From: JAQBDA01 sp041301185
GTDB lineage: Bacteria > Chloroflexota > Anaerolineae > Anaerolineales > UBA4823
Direction of reading: 5' to 3'
Length of the DNA stretch: 21,525 bases
Assembly: GCA_041301185.1 (NCBI GenBank)
Contig: JBFYSV010000089.1
Span: 1-21,525, forward strand
The notes below the pieces were generated by a model, which did no database searches, had not been told where the DNA came from, and worked only from the letters and a program-made list of their open reading frames with translations. Made by a program: the position numbers and the translations under genes. Of the stretch, positions 1 through 6,466 are shown in pieces; position 1 is the first letter of the stretch; each line of letters starts with the position of its first letter.

Positions 1-84
1 CTGGCGTTGCTCCAGGGATTTCATCTGGGCCTGGCCGCGGGCGTACTCGCCGCGCAGCTCTTCCAGGCGTTCGTGAATGGTCAT
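1..84 (-). CDS. Partial small helical protein, truncated by window edge
   Basis: The first 28 codons of a gene that continues beyond the left edge. The ATG at 84 is preceded by a perfect AGGAGG (95-90) with 5 bases of spacing, so the start is well supported. The peptide begins MTIHERLEELRGEYARGQ and is rich in Glu, Arg, Leu and Gln with heptad-like spacing, so it probably forms a coiled coil. It follows the lectin-tipped fibre gene after 17 bases and is therefore probably part of the same transcript. Small coiled-coil proteins are common at the end of eCIS fibre blocks, but I cannot assign a function from 28 residues. Confidence 0.75.
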   Translation of the reverse strand, partial: MTIHERLEELRGEYARGQAQMKSLEQRQ

Positions 85-89
85 TGTGG

Positions 90-95
90 CCTCCT
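90..95 (-). promoter_or_regulatory. Ribosome-binding site of the partial gene
   Basis: AGGAGG on the minus strand, 5 bases before the ATG at 84. It is a perfect Shine-Dalgarno core and is the main evidence that a real gene starts here despite only 28 codons being visible. Confidence 0.75.
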
Positions 96-101
96 GTTTT
101 G

Positions 102-2201
102 TCATACCGCACCGAAGGCAATAAAATGAAACGACGTGTTCTGCGGGTCGCCGTTGAAGTTGCCTACGTCGCGGCCCGAGACAGTGAAACCGGTGCTGGA
201 TACGCTGCCCAGGGTGACAATATGGTCTTTGTCCGATTCGCTTGAAGTAGCCACCACCACCGGCGCGCCGGCAAAATCTGGGGTAAAACTCACCGCATAT
301 TCGCCTGCCGCGTTGCGCACGGATGCCCAACCGGCGCCGGAATCGGCGGCGCTGCCCGAGACGCTGCCCGCAACCAGGCGCAGGGACAGCCCGGCGCCCA
401 GCGCAAACAACGAGTTTCCGGCTATATCCATGCGAACCGAGCCCACCACATGCAGCTTTGCGGCTGGGGCGATGGTGCCGATGCCCACCGAGCCGCTATC
501 CTGCACGATGACCTGGGTGGAAGTCGCCTGGTTGGTGTGCACTCGAAAGTCGCCGCCCTCCGCCTGCACGTGCAGCGAGCTGGTCGCGCCGGTCAAGCGG
601 GCCTGGATCTCATTAGAATCCAGGGCGATGTTGTCTCCATTCACATCGCCTATCACCAGGTAACCGCCCTCGTCCGCCAGGGTCACATCGCTGCCGCCCA
701 CCAGGTGCAGCCGCGCCTGGGGAGTGGTGGTGCCGATGCCCACGTCGCCATCCGGCTTGATCACCATCTTGGTGCTGTTGCCGCCGGCGCGTAGTACCAG
801 GTCGTGGTTGGTCATGGTGGAAACAATCCCGCCGTTGCCGTCCGCGCCCAGCAGCACCTGGTGGGCGCCGCCATCGGCGATCACGTTCAGGTAGGTGCCT
901 TCGGCGCCGCTCAGGGTGAGCAGGCGATCCGGGGCGGTGGTGCCAATGCCCACCCGCCCGCTGGTGCGCTCGAAGACCAGGATCGGGTCCACCTCCGCCG
1001 AGCTGACTTTGAGCAGGTTGGCGTTGCTATCGTAGCCGAGCTTGAACCAGCGCGAGCCGGTACCGGCGCTGTCCTCAAAAGCGATCACCGCCGCGGCGGC
1101 GTCCAGGTCTGGCCCGCGTACGCTGAGCGAGACCGGTGCGCTGCCGTCGCCCACCTGCAAGGCGTGCTCCGGGTGCCCGGCGCGCACGCCCACATGATTA
1201 TCATCTGCCACCGTCAGCACCGCGGTGAAGGTATCGTCGGTAGCGCCGGTTTGCGGGCCGACGGTCAGGCGGTTGTCGCCGTCCTCCGCCGCGCCGATGC
1301 GCAGGCGCAGATCGTAGCCGGTGTCCGATTCGACTCGCTGGATGGCGAACTGCTCCCCCTGGCTGCCGTCTTCCAGGCGGAAGTCGATCAACCCGCCATC
1401 GATGTGCAGGTTGGCTTTGGCAGTGATATCCCGCTCCACCTGCAGCGAGCCGAGCACATCCACCGCCACCCCGGCGTCGCCGGCAGCCAATGGCTCGGTG
1501 AAACGATCTTGGATCACCAGGCTACCGGCTGGCGCCAGCAAGCGCCCCACCACTGCGCTGGTGTACAGCCGCCCTTCGCCCAGCTTGCCCGCGGCCGCCT
1601 CTACAAACTGGCTGCCATCCCAGCGCACGCTGCCCAGGCGCAGCATCCAGCGCTGGCGGTAATCGTCGGGCAGCTCCTGGTAGGGCACCGACAGGTCAGG
1701 GGGGATTCGCGAAGGGTCGTCGTCATCCAGCGGCGGGCGGGCGGTCCTGCCATCCACCACCACGCCATCCGGCTGGGGCGAGGGCGGCTCGATGAACACC
1801 CGGTAGCTCTCGCGGGTGCGGTTGGCCTGGTCCTCGCAATTGTTATAGCCCGCCTCCACCCGGTTGACCGATTCCTCCTGGTAGGCGATCCAGACCTCAT
1901 AGTGGTCGTCGCGGGTGAAGCGGATGAAATCCTGGGTGTCCAGCTTGTGGGCGGCAAAGAGCACCACCTCCCGCCCGTAGCCGTCCACCACCATGCCCGG
2001 CTGGATGAAGACATCTTTGCCGCTGCCGCCTTCCTTATCCTCTTCCACCAGCTCCAGGCCGGTGACGATGCCCCAGGTGTGCTGTCCCAGGTTGTGGCGG
2101 CGGCGCAGGTCGCGGTGGTACTCCTGCTCATCACGAAAATCCTGGGCGCGCAGATACTGGCCCTGGTAATAGTTCAGGCGTTCGATCTGGTTTTCAGCCA
2201 T
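102..2201 (-). CDS. Tail-fibre protein: shared anchor domain, GIGT fibre repeats, lectin-like tip
   Basis: A 699-aa protein and the last large gene of the eCIS block. Seen: residues 8-140 are the anchor domain shared with the two genes upstream (YYQGQYL at 11-17, DEQEY 24-28, RRHN 34-37, GIVTGL 44-49, QPGMVVDGYGRE 67-78). The rest looks fibrous: the motif VGIGT starts at residues 417, 487 and 572, each followed by a P-x-x-x-L-x-x-x-G pattern as in phage tail fibres. The last 100 residues are beta-rich and end in SFHFIAFGAV, resembling H-type-lectin-like fibre tips. Inference: it is a trimeric receptor-binding fibre attached to the baseplate through its N terminus. The ATG at 2201 is preferred over the one at 2207 because AAGGAG (2213-2208) lies 6 bases from the former and abuts the latter. 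It is unlike Pvc13/Afp13 in its N terminus. Confidence 0.8.
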   Translation of the reverse strand: MAENQIERLNYYQGQYLRAQDFRDEQEYHRDLRRRHNLGQHTWGIVTGLELVEEDKEGGSGKDVFIQPGMVVDGYGREVVLFAAHKLDTQDFIRFTRDDHYEVWIAYQEESVNRVEAGYNNCEDQANRTRESYRVFIEPPSPQPDGVVVDGRTARPPLDDDDPSRIPPDLSVPYQELPDDYRQRWMLRLGSVRWDGSQFVEAAAGKLGEGRLYTSAVVGRLLAPAGSLVIQDRFTEPLAAGDAGVAVDVLGSLQVERDITAKANLHIDGGLIDFRLEDGSQGEQFAIQRVESDTGYDLRLRIGAAEDGDNRLTVGPQTGATDDTFTAVLTVADDNHVGVRAGHPEHALQVGDGSAPVSLSVRGPDLDAAAAVIAFEDSAGTGSRWFKLGYDSNANLLKVSSAEVDPILVFERTSGRVGIGTTAPDRLLTLSGAEGTYLNVIADGGAHQVLLGADGNGGIVSTMTNHDLVLRAGGNSTKMVIKPDGDVGIGTTTPQARLHLVGGSDVTLADEGGYLVIGDVNGDNIALDSNEIQARLTGATSSLHVQAEGGDFRVHTNQATSTQVIVQDSGSVGIGTIAPAAKLHVVGSVRMDIAGNSLFALGAGLSLRLVAGSVSGSAADSGAGWASVRNAAGEYAVSFTPDFAGAPVVVATSSESDKDHIVTLGSVSSTGFTVSGRDVGNFNGDPQNTSFHFIAFGAV
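472..953 (-). repeat. Three fibre repeats with a conserved 17-base core
   Basis: Within the fibre gene, a near-identical 17-base core recurs at 937-953, 727-743 and 472-488 (plus strand GTGGTGCCGATGCCCAC, with one substitution in the first copy and one in the third). Each encodes VGIGT. The spacing is 210 and 255 bases, so the protein repeat units are 70 and 85 residues. A degenerate fourth unit may lie upstream in the protein around VRAGHPEHALQVG. Confidence 0.75.
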
Positions 2202-2207
2202 GCGCAT

Positions 2208-2213
2208 CTCCTT
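2208..2213 (-). promoter_or_regulatory. Ribosome-binding site that fixes the fibre gene start
   Basis: AAGGAG on the minus strand, 6 bases before the ATG at 2201. An in-frame ATG at 2207 touches this element directly and could not use it, so translation should start with MAENQIERL. Confidence 0.7.
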
Positions 2214-2229
2214 CCAGGCTGGCGGGGCT

Positions 2230-3942
2230 TCATTTGTTGCCTCCCGCGGCGGAGCCTTTCAGTGAATCTTTGACCTGCTTCTCCAGGCGGCTCAGGCGCT
2301 TATTGGCGGCATCCAGCTCGCGGCGCAGCACGTCTGCCTCGCTCAGGGTGGCAAAACCGACCACGTTCTTGTTCTCATCGACGTACATCCGCAGCGGCTG
2401 ACCGCTGCGGATGGCTGGCGCCCCCAGGCTGCGCAAGGCAGCTTCGCCCGGTGTCCAGCTCACGGTCGTGACTTCGATGCTGGATACTTTGCCTTTCAGC
2501 GAAGCCCGCGCTTGGGCTGCCGGGCGGCCCACAAAGTTGGCCCCATCCAGGGTGGCTCCGGCTGTGGAGGCTGTCTCCATAGAGGCTGCAAAGCTGCTGG
2601 CAACCCCGGCTGCTGCCGCCGCCCCCGGCGAGGCCGAGAAAGCGCTGGCGAAGGTCGCCCGGGTGAAAGCCGTGCTGGAGAAACCGGCGGCGGTATCCAA
2701 TCCCGGCAGGCGCTCTTGCAGATCACGGCAGCACAGGTCTTCCAACAGCATGCTGATCAACGCCGGGACCAGGGTGTGCCCGGTGAGCACGTAGCGGCGC
2801 ACGTCGGAGTGGCAAATGCTCAGGATGCGGTCGCCGCGCACGGTGACACACGCCAGCAGCAGGCGGTCCTCGCACACGTCGCCAGGGCAGGTGGGCAGAG
2901 CCGCAAAGCAGATGCAGTCGAGCAGCATGGCCTGCAAAATGGCGGCGATCTCTACCAGCGCCTGGGTGACCTGCCCCACGAACTGCTCGATCTCGTTATC
3001 GGTGCGCGGGGGCGGCGGGCAGTAGACCTGCGCCAGGCGGTCGAGCAGGGTGCAGTTAGTACGCGGGTTGTTGAGCAGGTAGTCACGCATATCTTCGCGC
3101 AGGCGGCACAGGTCGCGGTAGATCGTGCTGCCAGCCCCGAACGGGTTTTGCTGCAACAAGGTATAGATCGCCGCGCCGCGCTTCACAAAAGCCGTGAAGC
3201 GCTCCACGCACTCCACCAGGCAGGTCAGATCGACAGTGATGCCCAACCGCTCCAGGCGGTCGAGCAGGGTGCTCAGGAAAGTGTCTTCCTTGTCGCTGTC
3301 TTCCCGGCGGGGGGCAGGCACCACGCCCAGCTCAAAGCCTTCGATGATGCGGGATGGCTCGCAGGCGCCTACAGCAACCGTGCGGGTGGCGGTGGTATGG
3401 CTCTTACCCCCGCAGGTGCATTGCTTGCCCTTGCGCCCGCTATCGCAACCGCAGGTGGACGGCGAGCAGCTCACCAGGGCGGTGCTGGGCTTGCCCTCTC
3501 GCTCCTGGTAGCGGATGGTTATGCACCAGTTCTCTTCCACATCCTCGCAGCGGTTGCGCACCGGCTCGCGCCACGGGTCGCACTCGCCGCGCTTCTCCTC
3601 GCGGCAGGCGCGGATGGCTTTGATCAGGTCAAAATCCTGCGCCTGGCAGGCGATGATGTCGTTGCCGCAGGCGTCCAGGGCGTAGCCCGGGTGGACCGTC
3701 ACCCAGCCTTCGCAGTCGTGGCAGCTCACCTGCAAGCCGCAGACAATGCCGTAGCCGTGCAGGTAACGGTTGTGCAGGCGATTCTTCGCCAGCAGATAGG
3801 CTTGCTCGCTGTTGAGCTCGGTCTCGGTGAGCAGCTGCCCGGCAAAGTAGCGCGGCCGCTCCTGGCAAGCCAGTCCCGCGCAGACCGGGCAGTCGCAGGT
3901 ATTTGTTTTCTTGGTTCGGATCGTGTCGGTTCTTGGCAACAT
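2230..3942 (-). CDS. Cysteine-rich baseplate-tip or fibre protein with the shared anchor domain
   Basis: A 570-aa protein of no named family that I recognise. Seen: the shared anchor (YFAGQLL 32-38, SEQAY 45-49, NRLHN 54-58, LHGYGIVCGL 61-70, HPGYALDACGND 84-95), extended by a PSRIIEGFELGV segment (196-207) also found in the 808-aa neighbour. Thirty-two cysteines occur, including clusters at 16-26, 74/77, 159-177 and 343-357. Residues 352-403 (CPGDVC ... ML) match a segment of the neighbour. Residues about 415-468 are an Ala/Ser/Thr-rich linker. Residues 470-530 are a small beta-rich segment faintly like PASTA. Residues 533-561 form a coiled coil ending in a Gly/Lys tail. It lies between two other anchor-domain genes with short gaps. 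Inference: a metal- or disulfide-stabilised piece of the distal tail. Confidence 0.7.
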   Translation of the reverse strand: MLPRTDTIRTKKTNTCDCPVCAGLACQERPRYFAGQLLTETELNSEQAYLLAKNRLHNRYLHGYGIVCGLQVSCHDCEGWVTVHPGYALDACGNDIIACQAQDFDLIKAIRACREEKRGECDPWREPVRNRCEDVEENWCITIRYQEREGKPSTALVSCSPSTCGCDSGRKGKQCTCGGKSHTTATRTVAVGACEPSRIIEGFELGVVPAPRREDSDKEDTFLSTLLDRLERLGITVDLTCLVECVERFTAFVKRGAAIYTLLQQNPFGAGSTIYRDLCRLREDMRDYLLNNPRTNCTLLDRLAQVYCPPPPRTDNEIEQFVGQVTQALVEIAAILQAMLLDCICFAALPTCPGDVCEDRLLLACVTVRGDRILSICHSDVRRYVLTGHTLVPALISMLLEDLCCRDLQERLPGLDTAAGFSSTAFTRATFASAFSASPGAAAAAGVASSFAASMETASTAGATLDGANFVGRPAAQARASLKGKVSSIEVTTVSWTPGEAALRSLGAPAIRSGQPLRMYVDENKNVVGFATLSEADVLRRELDAANKRLSRLEKQVKDSLKGSAAGGNK

Positions 3943-3947
3943 GCGTC

Positions 3948-3958
3948 CCTTCCTTCTC
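3948..3958 (-). promoter_or_regulatory. Ribosome-binding site duplicated from the paralogous gene
   Basis: GAGAAGGAAGG on the minus strand, 5 bases before the ATG at 3942. The identical 11-mer with identical spacing stands before the 808-aa gene (6413-6403). Confidence 0.65.
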
Positions 3959-3970
3959 TTCGAAACCGGC

Positions 3971-6397
3971 TCAGGCCAGGTTAAACCAGCTAAAGAACTT
4001 GCCGCCTTCGCTCAGGTCGCCCGTGGGGCGATTCGGCAGCCACTTGGGCAGGTGATCGGCGTCCACCCCGCGCCCGTTCTCATCCATCACCATATCGCCC
4101 TCCAGGATGACCCGCAACGGCGACTCCCGGTTAAAATCCGGTGCCAGATCGGGCACGAAGACTGCCCCGGGCGCTGGGCCAGCCGGGATAAAGCCGCCGA
4201 CATCGACGATCTTGCAGGTGCCCTCGTTATCGCCCGGCTCGAGAGCCAGATCGATCCCGCCGACAAACTTGGGGCGTAGCTCGCACCAGCAGTTCAGCGT
4301 GTCGTTCTCCCGTTGGTTGAGCACCAGCACGTGCAGGCTGTGCATGTGGAGGGTCTCTGCCATCACCGGCTTATCGAAAGCCAGGATCACGCCGCGCTCC
4401 ATAAACTCGCCGCTGCTCATCACCCCGCCGTGCTCCCAGTTGATGGCACAGATATGGGTCAGGTCCAGCGGCTGGGCTGGCGGTCCGGGAGGCCCTTGAG
4501 GTCCAGGAGGTCCCTGGGGGCCGGGAAGCCCTTGAAGCCCGGGCGGGCCAATCTCACCGGGAGTCCCGGGTGGGCCTTGCTCGCCGGCAGGTCCGGCAGG
4601 GCCAGGAGGCCCCTGCGGGCCCGGCTCGCCGTCCCCGCCGCCGCTCTCCAGCATGCACTGCACCACTTCGGTCAGCAGGCTGGTGCTGGGCAGCAGCCTG
4701 CGGTCAGACAGGTTGTCGATGTCTTCATCTTCAACATCCGCATCGAAGATATAGCCGCGGATTGTTGCCAGGGTCTGGCAGCCATCTTCCGGGCAGGCAG
4801 GGCAGCCATCCAGCAGCGTGGCGAACAGGTCTTCGCAGTCTGTCTCGATGACCTCCACCACCGCCACCCCGCCGCTGCTGTCCTCCTCTGCCACACCGTT
4901 GAAGGTGGCGTAGATGCGGCGTTCACCGGCGTCGTAAGCCAGATCGCGCGGGGCGTCTCCAATCGTTGCCGAAGCCGCCAGGGCGGATGTCCCAGCTTCC
5001 AGGGCGTGGGTGTCCACCGCCAGCAGGCGCCCCTCGCCGCTCTCTTCCACCAGGGCGAACAGCCAGCGCCCGCCGGGGGAAGCCGCCAGGGTCAGCGGCG
5101 GTGAGCTGCTCACCGCCTGCGCCGTCCCCACCGCCGGGTAGGGAGCAACCGCGGAGAAGATCTGCACCAGGCAGCTCCCCTGGTCAGCGACGAACAGCCG
5201 CGCCCCGCCGGTTGTCTCGGCGGTCGCCAACTCAAAAGGTGCCAGACCGGGAGTCGAGACGGCTGCGGTGCTGAAATCTGCCGTGTTGACCGCAGTGACC
5301 GTCGCCGCGGCGCGGTTGGCGATAAATACCCGGCTGCCGTCTGCTGTGACCACCATGCCGCCGGGCGTGCCGCCAGCCGGGGCATCCCCCAGGCGGGCAG
5401 CAGTCAGATCTGCTCCGGCGGTATTGATGCTGCTATCCCAGGCGACCACCTGGTCTGCCGCGGTTAGCAACACGTACAGCCGCCCGTCCGCCGCCGAAGC
5501 CGCCAGGCGGATCTCGTCGCCCGCTCCACCGCTCATCGGGAGCTGGTTGACCAGCGCCGTCGGGCTGCCCAGGGCGGCTGTATCCAGCACCAGCACCGGG
5601 TCGGTAGCGTCCACCGAGACGTACAATCGGCTGCCATCTGCCGAGAGGGCCAGGTCCATGCCGCGCGCCGGCAGGCTGTGAGGAGTCAGCATTTGGTGAT
5701 TATCGCTGCGCAAAACGTACAGGGTGCCCGGGTCTGATGAAGTCAACACGTACAGGCGCTGGTTGGCCTCGTCCAGCGCCAGGCGGTGGGCGCGGGCGAT
5801 GTTGAGGGTGGTCACCCATTCCAGGCGCAGCGCCCCAGGATCATCCGGCTCAGGCTCAGGATCCAGGCGCAGACCGATCTCGAAAGTCTCCAGGATGCGG
5901 TTGGGCTGGCTGCCCGTTTCGTCGCAGTTACAGTCATCGAACAGCGCCGGCACTTCCTCGGTGGGGCATTCCACGTAGCGCAGGCAGATCTGCAGGACAT
6001 GCTCGGAGTCGTCTGGATCGGCTGCCGGTCCGTGCTTGCGGCGCCACTCATCCAGGAACAGGAGGCGGAAGTCCACCGTGGTCTCGTTTTCAACCAGGAT
6101 CTCCCGCCCGCAGCAGTCCACCGCCACGCCCGGCTCCACCAGCACGTACTGGTTACGGCAGGCGGGGTTGGGATGCTGCTTGACCTTCAAGCCGCACACC
6201 GTTCCCCAGCCGTGCAGGTACTTGTTGTGGCGGCGGTCTTTGCCGATGAAGTAGTTCTGCTCGTCCACAAAATCGCGCTCGACGAGCAGCTTGCCGGTGA
6301 AATAGTGGTTGCGCGCCATCTGGCGGACATCGCACGCCATGCAATAACCGTCATGACCGCCGGTCGTATGCTCGTTACAGCTTTTGCAGTTTGCCAT
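3971..6397 (-). CDS. Anchor domain, YVTN-type beta-propeller and collagen-like stalk: putative fibre
   Basis: An 808-aa multidomain protein. Seen in order: two CxxC pairs (C4/C7, C19/C22); the shared anchor (YFTGKLL 32-38, DEQNY 45-49, RRHN 55-58, LHGWGTVCGL 61-70, EPGVAVDCCGRE 88-99), with PNRILETFEIGL near 160-172; about 195-520, repeated blades of the LALSADGSRLYVS type, as in YVTN/Lvp beta-propellers; a Cys module at 532-583 shared with the 570-aa paralogue; 17 uninterrupted Gly-X-Y triplets at 590-640; and a C-terminal globular domain of about 165 residues ending in GKFFSWFNLA. It is preceded by the gpI-like gene and a 69-base gap, the widest in the block. Inference: the anchor docks on the baseplate, the collagen triplets trimerise into a stalk, and the propeller or C-terminal domain contacts the target. 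A secreted enzyme is less likely because no signal peptide is seen. Confidence 0.75.
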   Translation of the reverse strand: MANCKSCNEHTTGGHDGYCMACDVRQMARNHYFTGKLLVERDFVDEQNYFIGKDRRHNKYLHGWGTVCGLKVKQHPNPACRNQYVLVEPGVAVDCCGREILVENETTVDFRLLFLDEWRRKHGPAADPDDSEHVLQICLRYVECPTEEVPALFDDCNCDETGSQPNRILETFEIGLRLDPEPEPDDPGALRLEWVTTLNIARAHRLALDEANQRLYVLTSSDPGTLYVLRSDNHQMLTPHSLPARGMDLALSADGSRLYVSVDATDPVLVLDTAALGSPTALVNQLPMSGGAGDEIRLAASAADGRLYVLLTAADQVVAWDSSINTAGADLTAARLGDAPAGGTPGGMVVTADGSRVFIANRAAATVTAVNTADFSTAAVSTPGLAPFELATAETTGGARLFVADQGSCLVQIFSAVAPYPAVGTAQAVSSSPPLTLAASPGGRWLFALVEESGEGRLLAVDTHALEAGTSALAASATIGDAPRDLAYDAGERRIYATFNGVAEEDSSGGVAVVEVIETDCEDLFATLLDGCPACPEDGCQTLATIRGYIFDADVEDEDIDNLSDRRLLPSTSLLTEVVQCMLESGGGDGEPGPQGPPGPAGPAGEQGPPGTPGEIGPPGLQGLPGPQGPPGPQGPPGPPAQPLDLTHICAINWEHGGVMSSGEFMERGVILAFDKPVMAETLHMHSLHVLVLNQRENDTLNCWCELRPKFVGGIDLALEPGDNEGTCKIVDVGGFIPAGPAPGAVFVPDLAPDFNRESPLRVILEGDMVMDENGRGVDADHLPKWLPNRPTGDLSEGGKFFSWFNLA
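4478..4630 (-). repeat. Collagen-like Gly-X-Y tract, 17 triplets
   Basis: In-frame tract encoding 17 consecutive G-x-x triplets (residues 590-640 of the 808-aa protein), mostly GPP, GPQ, GPA and GLP. Proline fills many X and Y positions, which favours a triple helix even without prolyl hydroxylation. Bacterial and phage collagen-like segments usually act as trimeric stalks. Confidence 0.9.
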
Positions 6398-6402
6398 ACT
6401 GA

Positions 6403-6413
6403 CCTTCCTTCTC
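6403..6413 (-). promoter_or_regulatory. Ribosome-binding site of the collagen/propeller gene
   Basis: GAGAAGGAAGG on the minus strand, 5 bases from the ATG at 6397. It is identical in sequence and spacing to the site before the 570-aa paralogue, supporting both starts. Confidence 0.65.
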
Positions 6414-6419
6414 GTGGAT

Positions 6420-6437
6420 CGATACGAAAACGTATCG
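6420..6437 (-). other. Intergenic hairpin between baseplate and fibre genes
   Basis: A perfect 7-base inverted repeat with a 4-base loop (minus strand CGATACG-TTTT-CGTATCG) in the 69-base gap before the 808-aa gene. There is no U-run after the stem, so it is not a classical intrinsic terminator. A weaker GC stem (AGCCC/GGGCT, 6452-6467) overlaps the stop region of the upstream gene. It could be an mRNA-processing or stability element that separates fibre from baseplate expression. Confidence 0.45.
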
Positions 6438-6466
6438 TTGACCGGTTAACCAGCCCGCTTCGGGGC

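Noticed and set aside
804..2273. Long plus-strand open frame (489 codons) opposite the fibre gene
   Set aside because: It is antisense to a well-supported gene, has no recognisable domain, and is rich in His, Gln, Ala and Gly as expected from reading GC-rich coding DNA backwards.
2512..3984. Long plus-strand open frame (490 codons) opposite the Cys-rich gene
   Set aside because: Same composition bias, no domain, no ribosome-binding site; the minus-strand gene here has an anchor domain shared with two neighbours.
6420..6437. Hairpin as a Rho-independent terminator
   Set aside because: The stem is short and no U-run follows it on the transcribed strand; the four Ts are in the loop.
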